DNA from: Actinomycetota bacterium
Lineage (GTDB): Bacteria > Actinomycetota > Acidimicrobiia > Acidimicrobiales > Ilumatobacteraceae
Reading direction: 5' to 3'
Assembly: GCA_016700055.1 (NCBI GenBank)
Contig: CP064997.1
Span: 1,674,001-1,738,000 of the forward strand
Length of the DNA stretch: 64,000 bases
In this document: piece by piece, positions 16,525 to 25,575 of the stretch
How the letters are laid out: the number at the start of each line of letters is the position of its first letter
How positions within the stretch are numbered: the stretch's first letter is position 1
Notes under the pieces: model-generated
Told to the model about the DNA's origin: nothing
Databases searched by the model: none
Seen by the model: only the letters and a program-made list of their open reading frames with translations
Translations under genes and position numbers: made by a program

Positions 16525-17784
16525 ATGGACTTCGCCTTTTCCGACCGCTGCCTCGAGTACCGCGAGAAGCTCCTCGCGTTCATGGACGAATGGGTCTACC
16601 CGAACGAGTCCGTCCACGAGCAGCAGGTGCACGACTCCGGCGACCCGCACTTCTACCCGCCGATCATGGAGACCCTGAAGGCCGAGGCGCGCCGGCGCGG
16701 GCTGTGGAACCTGTTCCAGCCCCATGCCGGCTGGTGGGGTGAAGGCTTCAGCAACCTCGACTACGCGCCGCTGGCCGAGATCATGGGCCGCTCGACGATC
16801 GCGTCGGAGGCCTGCAACTGCTCGGCACCCGACACCGGCAACATGGAGGTGCTGACGATGTTCGGCACTCCCGAGCAGCAGGACGTGTGGCTGCGGCCGC
16901 TGCTCGACGGCGAGATCAGGTCTGCCTTCGGGATGACCGAGCCAGACGTGGCTTCCTCCGACGCGACGAACATCTCGCTGCGGATCGAGCGTGACGGCGA
17001 CCACTACGTGCTGAACGGCCGCAAGTGGTGGACCTCGAACGCGTTCCACAAGAACTGCAGGATCATGATCGTGATGGGCAAGACCGACCCCGGTGCCTCC
17101 CCTCACCGCCAGCAGAGCCAGATCCTGGTGCCGATCGACACCCCCGGCGTCACGGTGGCGCGCAACTTGTCGGTGTTCGGCTACACCGACAACGAGGGCC
17201 ATGCCGAGACGGTCTTCGACAACGTGCGCGTGCCGGCGTCGAACCTGATCGCGCAGGAGGGCGACGGCTTCATGATCAGCCAGGCCCGCCTCGGCCCCGG
17301 CCGCATCCACCACTGCATGCGCACGATCGGTGCCGCCGAGCGGGCCCTCGAGCTGACCTGCCAGCGGGCGCTACAACGCACCACGTTCGGCAAGCGGCTC
17401 GCCGACCGCTCCAACATCCAGGACTGGATTGCCGAGGCGCGCATCGAGCTGGAGATGATCAGGCTGCTGACGCTGAAGACGGCCTGGCTGATGGACACCG
17501 TGGGCAACAAGGGTGCGCGTACGGAGATCGCCGCGATCAAGGTGGCCGCACCCAACGTGGCGCTGCGGATCATCGACCGCGCGATCCAGGTGCACGGCGG
17601 AGGTGGCGTCAGCCAGGACTTCCCCCTGGCCGCGATGTACGCCGGGATCCGCACGCTGCGCCTCGCGGACGGACCCGACGAGGTGCACAAGATGACCATC
17701 GCCCGGGCCGAGCTGCGCCGTCACGATCCCGCCTTCCGCACCGACGGCGCAAGCACGATCGCCCCTGGGGGTGGCCGCGGCTGA
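16525..17784 (+). CDS. Acyl-CoA dehydrogenase (ACAD10/11-like)
   Basis: 419 residues, FAD-dependent oxidation of an acyl-CoA. FACNCSAP-like [17 protein letters not shown], the FAD/substrate loop [64 protein letters not shown] and [20 protein letters not shown] are present. The pattern resembles the ACAD10/11 branch rather than short-chain enzymes. The place beside ccr and the epimerase raises methylsuccinyl-CoA dehydrogenase as a possibility, but those are usually longer, so a general acyl-CoA dehydrogenase is the safer call. Confidence 0.92.
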   Translation: MDFAFSDRCLEYREKLLAFMDEWVYPNESVHEQQVHDSGDPHFYPPIMETLKAEARRRGLWNLFQPHAGWWGEGFSNLDYAPLAEIMGRSTIASEACNCSAPDTGNMEVLTMFGTPEQQDVWLRPLLDGEIRSAFGMTEPDVASSDATNISLRIERDGDHYVLNGRKWWTSNAFHKNCRIMIVMGKTDPGASPHRQQSQILVPIDTPGVTVARNLSVFGYTDNEGHAETVFDNVRVPASNLIAQEGDGFMISQARLGPGRIHHCMRTIGAAERALELTCQRALQRTTFGKRLADRSNIQDWIAEARIELEMIRLLTLKTAWLMDTVGNKGARTEIAAIKVAAPNVALRIIDRAIQVHGGGGVSQDFPLAAMYAGIRTLRLADGPDEVHKMTIARAELRRHDPAFRTDGASTIAPGGGRG

Positions 17785-17803
17785 GGGTCGACTCAGGCAG
17801 CGA

Positions 17804-18316
17804 TCACGCGGACCCGAACCACGGCTCGGCGGCCAGGTCGGACTCGAAGATCGCGCGGTCCTCGTCGTCGGCGATCGGCACTGCACCCGCCGCTGCGCGC
17901 TCGGCGGCGGCGTCGTCGAGGCGGCCGAGACAGGCGAGGCTGCGAGCGCGCGCCTCGTGGGCGTAAGCGAGGTCGAAGTCGACCAGTCCGCCGGCTGCGA
18001 CGGCTGCTGCAGAGCGATCGGCATGGTGGAGCGCGAGGTCACCGTGGCCGAGCACGGCATGGACCCTCGACAGCAGCCACGACGCCCGCGCCGCGTTCTC
18101 CGGCCCCCGGCGGGCGGCGCGGCGCCAGTGATACGCGGCGGCGTACGCACGCTCGAGCAGCTCGTCGGCGGCTGCGCCGACGGGGCGGCCCTCGCCACCG
18201 AGCAGCTCCCACACCGAGTTGTTGGCGTCGATCGCGAGCCGCCGATGCAGCTCGGCCTCGGCGGTGTCGGCCTCGGCGGTGTCGGGGTTGTCGGGCGGCG
18301 GGTCGGCGGCCATCAC
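17804..18316 (-). CDS. Alpha-helical TPR-like protein of unknown function
   Basis: 170 residues with an acidic start (NPDTAEADTAEAE), then helical repeats resembling tetratricopeptides: LLERAYAAAYHWRRAARRG, ASWLLSRVHAVLGHGDLALH and YAHEARARSLACLGRLDDAA. No catalytic motif, signal or membrane segment is present. It is probably a cytoplasmic protein-interaction module. The start is GTG-ATG at 18316/18313. It follows the MBL hydrolase by 24 bp in the same direction. Confidence 0.75.
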   Translation of the reverse strand: MMAADPPPDNPDTAEADTAEAELHRRLAIDANNSVWELLGGEGRPVGAAADELLERAYAAAYHWRRAARRGPENAARASWLLSRVHAVLGHGDLALHHADRSAAAVAAGGLVDFDLAYAHEARARSLACLGRLDDAAAERAAAGAVPIADDEDRAIFESDLAAEPWFGSA

Positions 18317-18340
18317 CGCGAGGGTAGACCTGGGGTTGGG

Positions 18341-19252
18341 TCAGGTTCGCCGGTACACACCACTGGACACCTCGGCCGCCTCGCCGCGGCCGATCATGCG
18401 CTGCAGGTGCAACCGAGCGCTGCGGCGTTCGACCGAGTCCGCGAAGACGTGTTCGACGTGGGGCCGGTAGACGAAGCGGTGCCGCACCATCTCTTCCAGC
18501 GTGTGAGGCTCGCCGAGGAAGTCGAGCATCGCCTCGTGGCGGCGCCCGATCACGGCCGTGAACGCGTCGATCATCTGCACGAACGTCTCTCGGCTCCCGA
18601 TCACGCCCTTGTGGTGGAACGTGACGTACCAGTCGGCCTCCTCGTCACGCACCTTCCCGAGGCTGGCCTCGAAGTCCTCGAGGTCGCTCCACGCGTCGCC
18701 GTAGTAGGGCCCGAAGCCGGTGAGGTCGATGTCCGAGAGGAAGAACACGCCCCCCGAGATGCGAAACCCGCTGTGGCCCCTCGTGTGCCCGGGCAGGTGG
18801 ACGGCCTCCACCGTCACCCCGCCGAGGTCGAAGACGTGGCCGTCGGTGAAGCCCTGCGCGTCGGGCCGGGGGGCGAAGTGGAACTGGTCGACGACGACGG
18901 CCGCGAACGCCTCGCGGGCCTCGCCGGCGAGGCCGTAGACGTCCATCAAGCCGTCGAGACTGCGCACGCCGGGCAGGTCGGCGTCGTGGACGTGGACACG
19001 GGCGCGGGGAAACAACCCGTTGCCGGCGACGTGGTCCTCGTGGCTGTGGCTGTTGAGCACCGCGTCGACCCGGTTCGGCAGGCCGCCGCGCGCGACGACC
19101 GTGATCGAAGGATCGATCACCACCGATTCGCCCGCACCGCGCACGTAGAGGGTGTTGCCCGACGGGTAGGCGCCGTTGTCGGCGCCGGGCAGCAGGCTGA
19201 CCGCGCTCGTCAGGCGCCGCTCGTCACCAGTCCAGTCGGCGATGGCGCTCAA
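18341..19252 (-). CDS. MBL-fold metallo-hydrolase
   Basis: About 303 residues. Metallo-beta-lactamase motifs: [12 protein letters not shown] (HxHxDH), a His in [11 protein letters not shown], the Asp in [10 protein letters not shown], and a late His in [10 protein letters not shown]-terminal extension ([16 protein letters not shown]) resembles the winged-helix tail of glyoxalase II-like enzymes. The reaction is thioester or ester hydrolysis; the substrate is unknown. The best start is TTG 19252, overlapping the msrB stop (TTGA); there is no ATG or GTG before the fold starts. Confidence 0.87.
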   Translation of the reverse strand: MSAIADWTGDERRLTSAVSLLPGADNGAYPSGNTLYVRGAGESVVIDPSITVVARGGLPNRVDAVLNSHSHEDHVAGNGLFPRARVHVHDADLPGVRSLDGLMDVYGLAGEAREAFAAVVVDQFHFAPRPDAQGFTDGHVFDLGGVTVEAVHLPGHTRGHSGFRISGGVFFLSDIDLTGFGPYYGDAWSDLEDFEASLGKVRDEEADWYVTFHHKGVIGSRETFVQMIDAFTAVIGRRHEAMLDFLGEPHTLEEMVRHRFVYRPHVEHVFADSVERRSARLHLQRMIGRGEAAEVSSGVYRRT

Positions 19253-19662
19253 CTCTGCTCGTCGGTCTGAGCGCGCGCGAGGTGGAGTGAGGCGGAGTTG
19301 ATGCAGAACCGGTCGCCGGTGGGGGCCGGCCCGTCGGGGAACACATGACCGAGGTGGGCACCGCAGCGGGCACAGGTGACCTCGGTGCGGACCATCCCGT
19401 GGGAGCGGTCGACGGTGAGCTCCACCTTGGAGGGGTCGAGCGCCTCCCAGAAGCTCGGCCAGCCACACCCGGCGTCGAACTTGGTCTCGCTCTCGAAGAG
19501 CGCCTCGTCGCAAACGATGCAGCGATAGGTGCCGGGGTCCCAGGCGTCCCAGTACTCGCCGGTGAACGGCGCCTCGGTGCCGGCGTGCTGGGTGACCTGG
19601 TACTGCAGCGGGGTGAGGCGGTCACGCCGTTCGTCGTCGGAGGGGAGCGCCTGGTCTGCCAT
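19249..19662 (-). CDS. msrB: Peptide-methionine (R)-S-oxide reductase
   Basis: 137-residue MsrB. Zinc-binding pairs are CIVC and [15 protein letters not shown] is the substrate pocket with the resolving-Cys region, and RFCINSASL holds the catalytic Cys near residue 119. It repairs methionine-R-sulfoxide using thioredoxin. The start is ATG 19662. It overlaps the MBL gene downstream by 4 bp, so the two are likely expressed together. Confidence 0.95.
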   Translation of the reverse strand: MADQALPSDDERRDRLTPLQYQVTQHAGTEAPFTGEYWDAWDPGTYRCIVCDEALFESETKFDAGCGWPSFWEALDPSKVELTVDRSHGMVRTEVTCARCGAHLGHVFPDGPAPTGDRFCINSASLHLARAQTDEQS

Positions 19663-19701
19663 CGCCCCATTCTGGCGTGCTCGAACGCGCCCGCCTACGG
19701 G

Positions 19702-20442
19702 TCAGCGCCAGGCGAAGACGGGTTGCTCCAGGTGATCGACGCGCTCGCCGAGGCGGCCTTCGAGTGCCACCCAACGGAACTGCACCAGCACTGCTCCGGT
19801 CGGAGCATGGATGAGGTCGCCGCCGAGGGGGACCTGCACCACCGGTCGGTCGCTCTCGGGGATGGTGACGAAACGCGGTGAGTCGTCCCTCACCAGCTCG
19901 TGCAGGCCGATGCGGTAGGCGTGGGCCACCTCGCCCGGGTGGGGCGTCAGCACCACGTGGCCCTCGGCCCACACCACGACCGGTGTGATCACGTAGCCCG
20001 ATCTGGTCGGGTAGTCGTCCAGACAGCCGAGCACCGCCTCGACGGGCAGCGCCAGGCCGAGCTCCTCGTCCAGCTCCCGCAGCGCGGCCTGCTGCGGGGA
20101 CTCGCCGGGGTCGAGCCGGCCGCCGGGCAGGGCCCACTGCGCGGCGTGGCTGTTCATGCTGGCGGACCGGCGGCAGAGCACGAACGCCGCACCTCCGGTG
20201 ACCCCGACCATGCGCCCGTCGAGGCCGCTGGTGTCGCCGGGCACCATGTGGAGCGGGTCCTCGCCGAGCTCGGCCGGGTCGTGGTCGTCGGCATCGGCGT
20301 CGCTGTCGACGACGACGATCGCCACCGCGGCGTGACGGCGGCCCTCCAGCGGGTGCGAACGCCGCTCGTGAGCGGTGAGGTGTTGCACGATGCGCTCCCG
20401 CAGCCCGGTGTCGTGGGCGACAGGTTGCGGGGCGCGGCTCAC
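19702..20442 (-). CDS. Nudix hydrolase, CoA-pyrophosphatase-like
   Basis: 246 residues. The Nudix box runs from GGRLDPGES to RELDEELGL (G-x5-E-x7-REUxEExGU satisfied). It is preceded by FVLCRRSASMNSHAAQWALPGG, which resembles the CoA-pyrophosphatase (NudL) signature around the metal site. The N-terminal part RERIVQHLTAHERR is also NudL-like, but an acidic insert (DSDADADDHDPAELGED) is unusual. The start is GTG 20442 (VSRAPQPV). It is divergent from the HNH gene; whether the SOS promoter region also affects it is unknown. Confidence 0.8.
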   Translation of the reverse strand: MSRAPQPVAHDTGLRERIVQHLTAHERRSHPLEGRRHAAVAIVVVDSDADADDHDPAELGEDPLHMVPGDTSGLDGRMVGVTGGAAFVLCRRSASMNSHAAQWALPGGRLDPGESPQQAALRELDEELGLALPVEAVLGCLDDYPTRSGYVITPVVVWAEGHVVLTPHPGEVAHAYRIGLHELVRDDSPRFVTIPESDRPVVQVPLGGDLIHAPTGAVLVQFRWVALEGRLGERVDHLEQPVFAWR

Positions 20443-20502
20443 GGGCCGAGTCTGGCGCGCCTGCCCGGCCGACGGCGGATCGCGGATTCCTTCCTTGTAG
20501 GG

Positions 20503-20531
20503 TTGACGATACGAACATATGTTCGTATACT
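20503..20531 (+). promoter_or_regulatory. Sigma-70-type promoter overlapped by a LexA (SOS) box
   Basis: -35 TTGACG at 20503-20508, a 17-bp spacer, and -10 TATACT at 20526-20531. The spacer and the start of the -10 form the perfect 20-bp palindrome ATACGAACATATGTTCGTAT (20509-20528). Its core CGAACATATGTTCG fits the Gram-positive/actinobacterial LexA consensus CGAAC-N4-GTTCG. The ATG is at 20538, 7 bases after the -10, so transcription should begin at or next to the start codon (leaderless mRNA). LexA binding would block RNA polymerase directly. Confidence 0.88.
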
Positions 20532-20537
20532 GGGCTG

Positions 20538-21833
20538 ATGGAACCCGTAACCGGGGTTGTAGGGGTCGAGGAACAGGCGCTGGCAGCTTTGAACGCCGGT
20601 GTCGATGCCCTCTCTCGGCTCGACCTCGTCGCTCTGTCTGACGACAGGCTGCACGCGTTGACGATCGCCGTGCAGCGCTGCACGGCGCGGTTGGGGGTGG
20701 CCCGCGCCGCTGTCGTTTGGCGCTGGGATACGCGGGGGGTGTGGGCCGGCGACGGGTCGCGCAGCCCCGCCCACCGCCTCGCCCGGGAGACGAACACGTC
20801 AACGCACTCGGCCAGGGTGGAAATCGCCAGGGCGCGGGATCTCGCGGTGATGTCTCGTGTTGCCGCGGGGATCGAGGCTGGTCGGCTGTCCCTGGATCAC
20901 GTGTACTTGTTCGCCAGGGCGCGCAAGGAACCCTGCCAGGCCGCGTTCACCGACAGCGAGGAATGGCTGGTCGATCAATGCGCGCGGTTGCCGTTCCAAG
21001 ACGCTGAACGGCTGGTCAGGTACTGGCGTCAACGCGCCGACGCCGCCGCCGCGGAGGAGGAAGCCGAACGCAATGTGAGCGCGAACACGTTGCACGCGTC
21101 CGCGACCTTGGACGGCACCGTGGTGATCAACGGCCAACTCGACGCGATATCGGGCGCGGTGTTCACCAACGAACTACAGAGATTGGAACGGCAGTTGCTG
21201 CTGGCCGACAAGGCTTCGTTGACGGTGAGAACCGTCACGCAGCGGCGGGCGGCGGCGTTGGTGGAGATGGCCAAACGCTCAGCCGCGTCCAAGACCGGCC
21301 GCCAACGACCACTGATCACCGTGCTCGTCGGCGACGAAACACTGCGGCACATGTGTGAGTTGTCCAACGGCACGGTGATCACCCCCGGCCAAGCAGCCGG
21401 ACTGGTCAACGACGCACTGGTGGAATCGGTGATCTTCGACGGTAAGACCACCGTCATCGCCGTCACCCACAAACGCCGCTTCACCGGGGCTTTACGGCGC
21501 GCGATCGAAGTCCGCGACCGCCGCTGCCAACACTCCTCCGGCTGCTACCAGAGCGTCGAGCGTTGCGACGTCGACCACATCACGCCCTGGCGCGACGGCG
21601 GGCCGACCAGCCAGTTCAACGGACGACTGCTGTGCGCCTTCCACAACCGCCACCCCGACGTCAGCGACCACCACCAGGTCAAACCCCAACCCGTGAGACC
21701 GATCGACGACCTCGACCGCCTCCGCGCCCTCATCCGCTGGCGCAACCAACAAGCACAAGCCGCCGAAGACGCAGCCAACGAAGAAGCGAAGGACGACGAC
21801 AACGACGGAGACGGCGATGGCTATGGCAAGTGA
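20538..21833 (+). CDS. DUF222/13E12-family protein with C-terminal HNH endonuclease domain, SOS-controlled
   Basis: 431 residues. The DUF222-type helical region covers about residues 10-300 (RLGVARAAVVWRWDT, HRLARETNTSTHSARVEIA, ALVEMAKRSA). The HNH domain follows: RAIEVRDRRCQHSSGC, CDVDHITPWRDGGPTSQFN and LLCAFHNRHP, giving Cys pairs, the central DHI His and the final HN His. The C-terminal tail is rich in Ala, Glu, Asp and Gly. HNH domains cut DNA, but the cellular job of this abundant actinobacterial family is unsettled. There is no Shine-Dalgarno, in keeping with leaderless translation. Its 3' end overlaps the convergent kynureninase by 13 bp. Confidence 0.9.
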   Translation: MEPVTGVVGVEEQALAALNAGVDALSRLDLVALSDDRLHALTIAVQRCTARLGVARAAVVWRWDTRGVWAGDGSRSPAHRLARETNTSTHSARVEIARARDLAVMSRVAAGIEAGRLSLDHVYLFARARKEPCQAAFTDSEEWLVDQCARLPFQDAERLVRYWRQRADAAAAEEEAERNVSANTLHASATLDGTVVINGQLDAISGAVFTNELQRLERQLLLADKASLTVRTVTQRRAAALVEMAKRSAASKTGRQRPLITVLVGDETLRHMCELSNGTVITPGQAAGLVNDALVESVIFDGKTTVIAVTHKRRFTGALRRAIEVRDRRCQHSSGCYQSVERCDVDHITPWRDGGPTSQFNGRLLCAFHNRHPDVSDHHQVKPQPVRPIDDLDRLRALIRWRNQQAQAAEDAANEEAKDDDNDGDGDGYGK

Positions 21834-23014
21834 CCTCGTCCGGCTTCGGCGACGGCGTGGGCTGCGTCCCACACGTCGACGTACCTGGTGGTGAGTGCGC
21901 TGCAACCGAGACGGATCACATCGGGAGGCCGGTAGTCGGCGACGATGTTGCGCTCGGAGGCGAGGCGTTGCACGAGTTCGCCCGCCCGAGGGTGGAGCAC
22001 GGCGACGTGAGCTCCGCGGCGGTATGCGTCACGCGGGGTCGACGTCGGCAACCCCAGCTCGTCGCAGAGCTCCAGCAGCAGGCCCGTCAGCGCGCGGCCC
22101 TTGGCGGCGATCGCGGGCATGCCGACCTCTGCCGTGAGGGCGATTCCTCCTTCGGCACCAGCGAGCGACAGGATCGCCGGCGTGCCGAGCAGCAACCGCC
22201 GAATGTCGGGATGGGGATCGAACGGGCGCTCCATCTCGAACTGATCCTGCTGGGCGAACCAGCCCCACATCGGCTGGTCGAGCACGGGCTGCAGGTGGGC
22301 GGCGACGTAGCTCCACGCCGGTGATCCTGGGCCTCCGTTGAGGTACTTGTACGTGCAGCCGACGGCCAGCTCTGCGCCGGCGCCATGAAGATCGAGCTCC
22401 ACTGCGCCGGCGGCGTGGGACAGGTCCCACAGCACGGTCGCACCCGCCGCGCGGGCCGAGGCGGTGAACCCGGCCAGGTCGGCCAGCTCCGCGGTGCGGT
22501 AGTCGACGAGCGAGCGCACGACGAGCGCGACGTCGTCGTGCAGGCCCTCGGACAGATCGCCCACCCGGTGCCCGGTGGCCGCGGCAACGCCGTGGACCAC
22601 ATAGCGATCGGTGGGGAACTCCCCGTCGGCGACGAGCACCGTGCGTCGCTCGGGATGCATCGCCAGGCCGGCGTGGACCAGCTGGTACAGGTTGACGGTG
22701 GTGGAATCGTGGACCACGACTTCGCCGGGACGGGCGCCGATCAGCGGAGCGAGCATCTCGCCGACTCGTGACGGTTCGTGCAACCAGTGATGCCAGCCTG
22801 CGATCAGCTCGCCCGCCCACTCGTCGCGCAGCACTCGTTCGATGCGCTCCACGCTGCGCCGTGGTGGCCTGCCGAGCGAGTTCCCGTCCAGGTAGATCAG
22901 CTGCGCGTCGGGCACCAAGAACTCGTCGCGCCAAGGAGCGAGGGGATCGTCGGCGTCGAGGGCGGCGGCGTCGTCGCGGCTGATCGGCACATGTGCAGTC
23001 TGGCCGAGCGTCAC
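21821..23014 (-). CDS. kynU: Kynureninase-like PLP enzyme
   Basis: About 397 residues, aspartate-aminotransferase fold-type I. It shows YLDGNSLGRPPR, AGWHHWLHEPSRVGEM, HDSTTVNLYQLVH, FPTDRYVVHGVA, LWDLSHAAGAVELDLH (the Asp/His that contact PLP) and CTYKYLNGGPGSPAW with the Schiff-base Lys. It would cleave kynurenine to anthranilate and alanine. GTG 23014 is preferred; GTG 22990 is the shorter option. It is the last gene of a tight operon behind a CoA-transferase and an M20 hydrolase. Confidence 0.9.
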   Translation of the reverse strand: MTLGQTAHVPISRDDAAALDADDPLAPWRDEFLVPDAQLIYLDGNSLGRPPRRSVERIERVLRDEWAGELIAGWHHWLHEPSRVGEMLAPLIGARPGEVVVHDSTTVNLYQLVHAGLAMHPERRTVLVADGEFPTDRYVVHGVAAATGHRVGDLSEGLHDDVALVVRSLVDYRTAELADLAGFTASARAAGATVLWDLSHAAGAVELDLHGAGAELAVGCTYKYLNGGPGSPAWSYVAAHLQPVLDQPMWGWFAQQDQFEMERPFDPHPDIRRLLLGTPAILSLAGAEGGIALTAEVGMPAIAAKGRALTGLLLELCDELGLPTSTPRDAYRRGAHVAVLHPRAGELVQRLASERNIVADYRPPDVIRLGCSALTTRYVDVWDAAHAVAEAGRGHLP

Positions 23015-23024
23015 CGCCGCGGGT

Positions 23025-24299
23025 TCAGGCGGGCGGCGGTGGGACGCGGCTGGTGAGCACGCCGGCTTCCTCAAGCCGGTCGAGCTCGGTCTCGTCGAGC
23101 CCGAGCAGCTCGGAGAGCACCTCGCGGTTGTCCTCCCCGCGGTACTTCGGCTCGCCGCGCACGCCGACCAATCCCTCGCTGAAGCGCCACGGGGCGGCAG
23201 GGACGCGAACGTGACCGCCGCTGCGGTCGCTCACCTCGACGATCGACCCGCGCTCGGCGGCCCAGGTGCTGTCGGCCAGCTCACGCACGCTGCGCAGCAC
23301 CCCCATCGCCAGCCCCTGCTCAGCCAGGCTCGCCTCGAGCTCGTCGGCGGAAGCGAACGTGGTCGCCGACGCCTGCAGCTCGGCGAGCAGCTCGTCGAGG
23401 TGCGCGAGTCGGGTGGGTACGTCGGCAAAGCGCGGCTCGTCGGCCAGCTCGGGTCTGCCGATCGCGGCCACGAAGCGGTCGAAGGTGCCGCGCTCGGCGG
23501 GGTGCCCGGAGATCACCACTGTCGTCCCGTCGGCCACGGTCAGCACCGGGTAGTCGCCGGGCTGGAAGCTGCGGATCCAGTCCGGCGGGACGTCGCCGTC
23601 GAAGAGTTGGTCGTGGACGTGTTCGTTCACGTAGAGCATCGTCTGTGCCATCGAAACGTCGATGTGCTGGCCACGCCCGGTGCGCTCGCGCATGTAGAGC
23701 GCGGCCAGCACGGCGGTGATGCACTCCAACGAGGCGTAGACGTCGGCATGGGACAAGGGATCGTTGGAGTAGTGGCCGCGCCCGCCGCCGCCGTGGCCGC
23801 GCGCGTCACCTTGCATGCGCGTCACGCCGGTCTCGGCCCCGACGACCGGCGCGTAAGCGCGCCGGTGCACCCAGGGGCCGGTGGCGCCGTAGCCGCTGAT
23901 CGACGCGTAGACGAGGCGCGGGTTGTCGGCGGTCAGCGCCGCGTAGCCGAGCCCCATGCGTTCCATCACCCCGGGACGGAAGTTCTCGACCAGCACGTCG
24001 CAGCGTTCGGCCAGCCGGTGGAGCAGCCCGACAGCTTCTTCGCGGGACAGGTCGAGGCTGATGTTGCGCTTGCCGACGTTCTGCTGGATGAAGTACGTGG
24101 CGAGCGAGCCCACCCGCGGGTTGGAGAAGCGGGTCAGGTCGCCGGCGGGGGGCTCCACCTTGACGACGTCCGCGCCGAGGTCGGCCATCATCCGAGTCGC
24201 ATGCGGGCCCGACAGGACCCGGGTGAAGTCGAGCACGCGCACGCCCTCGAGCGGCCTGCCGGCGGGCGCGCCCGCTGCTGCGGCCGGCGGTTCGTCCAC
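23025..24299 (-). CDS. CaiB/BaiF (class III) CoA-transferase
   Basis: 424 residues, full length. LEGVRVLDFTRVLSGPHATR, DLGADVVKVEPPAGD, VGKRNISLDLSREEAVGLL and LVENFRPGVMERMGLGY are the standard N-terminal blocks. The probable catalytic Asp lies in SHADVYASLECITAVLAAL, and the second domain has GQHIDVSMAQTML. A Gly-rich loop (GHGGGGRGHY) precedes the catalytic Asp. Acyl substrate unknown. It starts 12 bp after the M20 gene and ends 10 bp before kynureninase, so all three should share one mRNA. Confidence 0.92.
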   Translation of the reverse strand: MDEPPAAAAGAPAGRPLEGVRVLDFTRVLSGPHATRMMADLGADVVKVEPPAGDLTRFSNPRVGSLATYFIQQNVGKRNISLDLSREEAVGLLHRLAERCDVLVENFRPGVMERMGLGYAALTADNPRLVYASISGYGATGPWVHRRAYAPVVGAETGVTRMQGDARGHGGGGRGHYSNDPLSHADVYASLECITAVLAALYMRERTGRGQHIDVSMAQTMLYVNEHVHDQLFDGDVPPDWIRSFQPGDYPVLTVADGTTVVISGHPAERGTFDRFVAAIGRPELADEPRFADVPTRLAHLDELLAELQASATTFASADELEASLAEQGLAMGVLRSVRELADSTWAAERGSIVEVSDRSGGHVRVPAAPWRFSEGLVGVRGEPKYRGEDNREVLSELLGLDETELDRLEEAGVLTSRVPPPPA

Positions 24300-24311
24300 G
24301 GGGTTCGGCCT

Positions 24312-25544
24312 CTACTGCAAGTGGCGGAGGGCGACCGCGGTGTAGATCGAGATGCCCGTGGCCATCGCCGACTCGTCGAAGGTGACGCGGTTGGAATGGT
24401 TGGGCGGAGCGGTGGACGGGTCGCGGCCGTGCGGCGTACCGCCGAGGAACATCATCGTGCCCGGCACCCGGTCGAGCACGTAGCTGAAGTCCTCCGCCCC
24501 CATCACCGGGTGGGGGAGCTGCACCACCTGTCCGGCGCCGATCAGCTCCCCGGCGACCGAGCTCGCGAACGTCGCGAAGTCGGAGTTGTTCGAGGTGACC
24601 GGGTAACCGTCGACGACCTCGACCTCGACCTCGATCTCGTGCGCGGCGGCGATGCCTTCGGCGACGCGTCTGATGCCGTCGTGCACCTTGCGCCGGGTGG
24701 ACTCGCTGACCGCGCGAATGGTGCCCTCGATGAGCGCCGACTCGGGGATCACGTTCGAGGTCGTCCCGGCCGTGATGCGGGCGACGGTGACGACCGCCGG
24801 ATCGAAGACGTCGATGCGGCGGGTGACCATCGTCTGCAGCGCCTGCACCACCTCACACGCGACCGGGATCGGGTCGAGGGTGCGGTGGGGCTCGCTCGCA
24901 TGCCCGCCCTTGCCGCTGAGGCGGATGGTGAGACGGTCGCTCGACGCCATCACCGGGCCGCCCTTCGTCGCCACCCAACCCGTCGGCAGGGACGACGTGA
25001 TGTGCAACGCGAAGGCGGCGTCGACCGGGGAGGGCGAGCCGTCGGCGAGGGCCGGCACGTCGAGCAGGCCCTCTTCGAGCATGAACTTCGCGCCGTGGTG
25101 GCCCTCCTCGCCCGGCTGGAACATGAACAGCACCCGACCGGCGAGCTGGTCGCGGTGCGTCGACAGCAGCCGCGCGGCCCCGGCGAGCATCGCGGTGTGC
25201 GTGTCGTGCCCGCAGGCGTGCATCGACCCGTCCACCTTCGAGCCGTACTCGAGCCCGGTGTCCTCGGGCATCTCCAGCGCGTCCATGTCGCCGCGCAGCA
25301 GGATCGTCGGCCCCGGCGCCGCGCCGTCGAGCACGGCCACGATCCCGGAGGTGGAGTCGTGCAGGGTCACCTCTAGCGGCAGCCCCTCCAGCGAGCCGAG
25401 CACCTGCTCGCGGGTGATCGGCAGATCGTTGCCCAGCTCGGGCCACTGGTGCAGCACGCGCCGCATCGCCACCGCGTCGTCGAGCAGGTCGCGGGACTCC
25501 TCGGCCAGCGTCGAGATGTCGGTGCCGTCTTCCATTTCAGCCAT
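24312..25544 (-). CDS. M20D-family amidohydrolase (amidase/carboxypeptidase)
   Basis: 410 residues. Metal-binding blocks: HACGHDTHTAMLAGAARLL (Cys and two His), FQPGEEGHHGA (Glu pair), FALHITSSLPTG and the late HPVMGAEDFSYVLD. The dimerisation domain carries GKGGHASEPHRTLDPI. Family members cleave N-acyl amino acids, IAA-amino acid conjugates or hippurate-like amides. Beside kynureninase, an N-acyl-aromatic substrate is an attractive guess but unproven. The start is ATG 25544, 31 bp from the divergent Nudix gene. Confidence 0.92.
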   Translation of the reverse strand: MAEMEDGTDISTLAEESRDLLDDAVAMRRVLHQWPELGNDLPITREQVLGSLEGLPLEVTLHDSTSGIVAVLDGAAPGPTILLRGDMDALEMPEDTGLEYGSKVDGSMHACGHDTHTAMLAGAARLLSTHRDQLAGRVLFMFQPGEEGHHGAKFMLEEGLLDVPALADGSPSPVDAAFALHITSSLPTGWVATKGGPVMASSDRLTIRLSGKGGHASEPHRTLDPIPVACEVVQALQTMVTRRIDVFDPAVVTVARITAGTTSNVIPESALIEGTIRAVSESTRRKVHDGIRRVAEGIAAAHEIEVEVEVVDGYPVTSNNSDFATFASSVAGELIGAGQVVQLPHPVMGAEDFSYVLDRVPGTMMFLGGTPHGRDPSTAPPNHSNRVTFDESAMATGISIYTAVALRHLQ

Positions 25545-25575
25545 GCCGCATCGTAGGTGGTGCTAGGGAGGGGCC

